Source: Agrypnia vestita (taxonomy: Eukaryota; Arthropoda; Insecta; Trichoptera; Phryganeidae). From it: DNA of 64,000 bases. The notes under the pieces were generated by a model, which saw only the letters and a list, made by a program, of their open reading frames with translations, searched no databases and was not told where the DNA came from. Positions 61,270 to 64,000 of this stretch are shown in pieces (positions within the stretch are counted from its first letter, which is position 1; each line of letters starts with the position of its first letter). The position numbers and the translations under genes were made by a program. The stretch covers positions 44,649 to 108,648 of the forward strand of contig JADDOH010005014.1 in assembly GCA_016648135.1 (NCBI GenBank). Direction: 5' to 3'.

Positions 61270-63639
61270 CATGAGTAAACCAAAAGTAAATGATAAATGA
61301 AAAAAATATGTTTATTCAATATTTTAACGTTGAATAAAGTTAGATTTTTTCTCGGTGAAAAAATGCAACCTGTTGTCGTCTGCTATTTTTTAAAAAATTT
61401 AATATGAGTTATTTTTGATAAAATAAAACATTTCACTTCCACTAAAGAAAACAATAAATAAAACAGTGAAGTGCAAGCATTAATTTTGTTTAACAATGAA
61501 TCCAATTGCATGAATTTTAATAATTTTATTGCATTTTTTTAAATTTTGTCTTGTCTTCAATGTAAATTTTCTTGCATTAAAAAAATATTAACATCAACCT
61601 ATTATTTTAATTCGTTTCATTGAAATATTTTTTTTACATTTTGTAAATATAATAATCAACTTCATTTTTTTATAGCATAAGTATAACAACATTACTTGAA
61701 TCTGTTAAAAAGAGATGATTTAAAAAATTTCTAGGTTGAATTTCAAAAAAAAAAAACAAAAAGGCTTGTTGAGATGGGTTGGACCATGAAACTGCGTACA
61801 AAAATTAAAACAGCTGAATTCTGAATGATATAAAAATGTTTGTGCTATAGATATTAATGGTTATTTATTTTTCAACGTAGGTATGCAGTTTTAATGTACG
61901 ATTAATATAAGAAATGTAAGTTTTCTTTTAAATGTTGAAAGTGAATATGTTCGATCTGCGTTGCTCACAAATTTATGTGAAGTAATTATAGGTATTTCTA
62001 ATTATAATATCTCTTAAAAATCGAAAATTCTAAAGAAAATGTCAAATTTCTTATTCTTAAATGATTTTATATTACAATTTTCAATTCAAAGTATGGTGAA
62101 ATCATTTATTTTTATTTAAAATCACATAAAATGTAAAAATTTAATTTATATTGTAAATATACATTAGGGTGGACCAATTTTTTTTTACTTTAATGGGCAC
62201 AGCAACTTAAAGGTGTTAAATTGTTTCAAAATAATATGTGTGGAATATTATTGAATTCCGATAAATTTATCTACCTCCGGATTGAAAAGGATTATTTCAA
62301 TTCGAGGTTCAAGGTCCAGTTACGGTTCCAAACAGAAATCATGACTTTCTTCATACAAGGGCACTTCTTGATTATGAATGTGAGATTGTTGTGACATTTT
62401 CGAGGCGAAAATTGAAAAAAAAATGGTCAAGAAATTCAATTCCAACTGTCAAACACATGTGTTGCAGAAGGATTTTCACGCTATTAAAAATATTATAAAT
62501 GATAGAATGTAATTTTTGTCAACAAAATTTTCTTACAATAAGTAAATGTTTCTAGTAAAATTTTAATTTACTTTAAAGAAGCATATTTACAAACATACTC
62601 CAGCAAACAATTTTTAACCTTAGTGCAACAACAATACATATTTTTTTTAACTGTCGATCCGGTGTCAGCCTTTTTTCTATGGCACTCTTTTCTTGGTGTG
62701 CCAGATAAAAATTAGAAAAAAAAAATTTTTTTCCTACAACGGTGATCCACCCTATAATATACATACTCGTAAACAAAACACTTTTAATTCAACATTAGGT
62801 GAATAATGATAGGCAGCAATCATTATAAAATTAATCCATGTCACTGTAAATAGAACATTATTGTAAATAATATTGAATCTGTAAATATTAAAACACTATT
62901 AAATTAGTTATATGAAATTTAATATGTATTATTTGAAAAAACTATGAAAATATATCAATAACGCAAGAAAATGAGTTTTAATTTCGAAGTATTCTAAATT
63001 CTTTCCGTTCTGGCTACAGAAAATAATCGACGGTGCAGAGAACGCAAAGATCATATCAATTTGAATATGAAACATCCATGAACGATATTTTAAAATTGAA
63101 TATACGATACGTACACTAACAATTAGGTGCGTATAGTAATTATATTGCAATCGAGTTGTAGGTTAATATATATTCTGGAAAAAGGCGAAAATCAATATTT
63201 ATATGACTGATTATAATGGTGTATTTAAAACAGAATGAAAAGAGAATACCGAATTGTTTGGGATACATATTTTATTTAAATTTATTTCTTTGAAATTGAA
63301 AGCATCCCTATAAAAATGGTCTAGATATATAGTTCATCAGACCACAAAGTGATTTAATTGCTTTAAATGATCCTTACTTCACAATGCACCATGTATTTTA
63401 TCTTACATAATTTCAAAAAATCTTGCAAAAGAAAAGTTGGTGGCTAACATGGAAAATGTATCTGTATTCATCTATAAGTGTCTTTTTTCATCTGGTAGTA
63501 ACAAATATGACGGATTCCGTCAGTTCGACGATGTCACTGGGATTGCTTAACAACATGAATGCATAAACAAAGAAAACGTAAAATTAATGTCCATATTGGC
63601 AAGTGAATATCTATTTTTACCTATAAAACTCAATTTCTG
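61270..63639. other. 3' untranslated or downstream AT-rich sequence
   Basis: Follows the stop codon. AT-rich, with several AATAAA-type hexamers and no coding signal. It may include a long 3' UTR. Confidence 0.5.
61333..61338 (+). terminator. Candidate polyadenylation signal AATAAA of the dpr12-like gene
   Basis: AATAAA lies 64 bases after the stop codon, in AT-rich sequence. Another AATAAA-type hexamer occurs near 61453 and more further on, so the real 3' end cannot be fixed from sequence alone. Confidence 0.4.
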
Positions 63640-64000
63640 TCTGTTTTCTATACAAAAGTACACTATTTGTCCGATTTGACTTAAATTTTGCATACGTACG
63701 TTTTAGGACCCGGCGGGTAACTCGCTCGGACTCAAAATTTGGAATCTTATTCTTTAGGACCCGGCGGATAACATAGGTGACATTTCCCCCCTATTCTTAT
63801 ACACCTTCCCCTCCCTCTGATATATTTTCGATGCAAATCTGTACCGTTCGACCGTTCGGACTCAAAATTTCGAACTTATTCTTTTGGACCCGGCGGGTAA
63901 CATAGGCGACATTTCCTCTCTTCCCTTTTACCCCTTCTATTTCCTGATAAATTTTCGATGCAAATCAATACCGTTTGACAGATTGCACTCAAAGTTTGAA
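63640..64000 (-). repeat. R repeat family copy, cut by the window edge
   Basis: Reverse orientation. It contains repeated units with GGACCCGGCGGGTAACATAG, GACATTTCC, TTTTCGATGCAAATC and ACCGTTCGAC, spaced about 130 bp, matching the tandem units of 32430-32960. Confidence 0.7.

Overview
The window is AT-rich nuclear DNA from an insect. It holds one recognisable cellular gene on the + strand. This is a member of the Dpr family of two-Ig-domain cell-surface proteins, and the sequence most resembles Drosophila dpr12. Dpr proteins are an arthropod family. The very AT-rich introns packed with non-LTR retrotransposons, tRNA-derived SINEs and DNA-transposon remnants suit a holometabolous insect. I lean towards Lepidoptera, but the sequence does not settle the order.

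Six coding exons are spread over 58 kb: 3124-3290, 13052-13132, 35816-35899, 39824-39958, 58734-58947 and 61148-61269 (stop). All junctions are GT-AG and the reading frame stays open across them. Joined, they give 266 residues plus a split first codon. The protein has the end of a divergent N-terminal segment, a V-type Ig domain, a second Ig domain and a short tail ending in a hydrophobic stretch that looks like a GPI-attachment signal. The start codon and signal peptide lie upstream of the window. In flies Dpr proteins bind DIP proteins on partner neurons and help specify synaptic partners. That role is inferred here from family membership.

The rest is intron (9.8, 22.7, 3.9, 18.8 and 2.2 kb) and flanks, with many decayed mobile elements. 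Intron 1 holds inverted repeats with hammerhead-ribozyme-like cores, a decayed uncharacterised transposon ORF, a PIF/Harbinger-like element with a MADF-domain remnant and its 193-bp deletion derivative. Intron 2 holds LINE fragments on both strands, a tRNA-like gene, several repeat families and a GC-rich putative regulatory block near 18.9-19.3 kb. Intron 4 holds a foldback element, a solo LTR with a matching 5-bp duplication and a heat-shock-element-like array, a mariner pseudogene, a piggyBac-like element, and a composite LINE insertion ending about 50 bp before exon 5. The last 370 bases begin another repeat that also occurs three times in intron 2.

The observations most worth checking are the recurring hammerhead-like motifs, the sharp exon-to-exon change in GC3 within the gene, the GC-rich intronic blocks without coding signal, and the LTR promoter-like structure. 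I saw no clear new multi-gene system. Boundaries of repeats were set by eye and are approximate.
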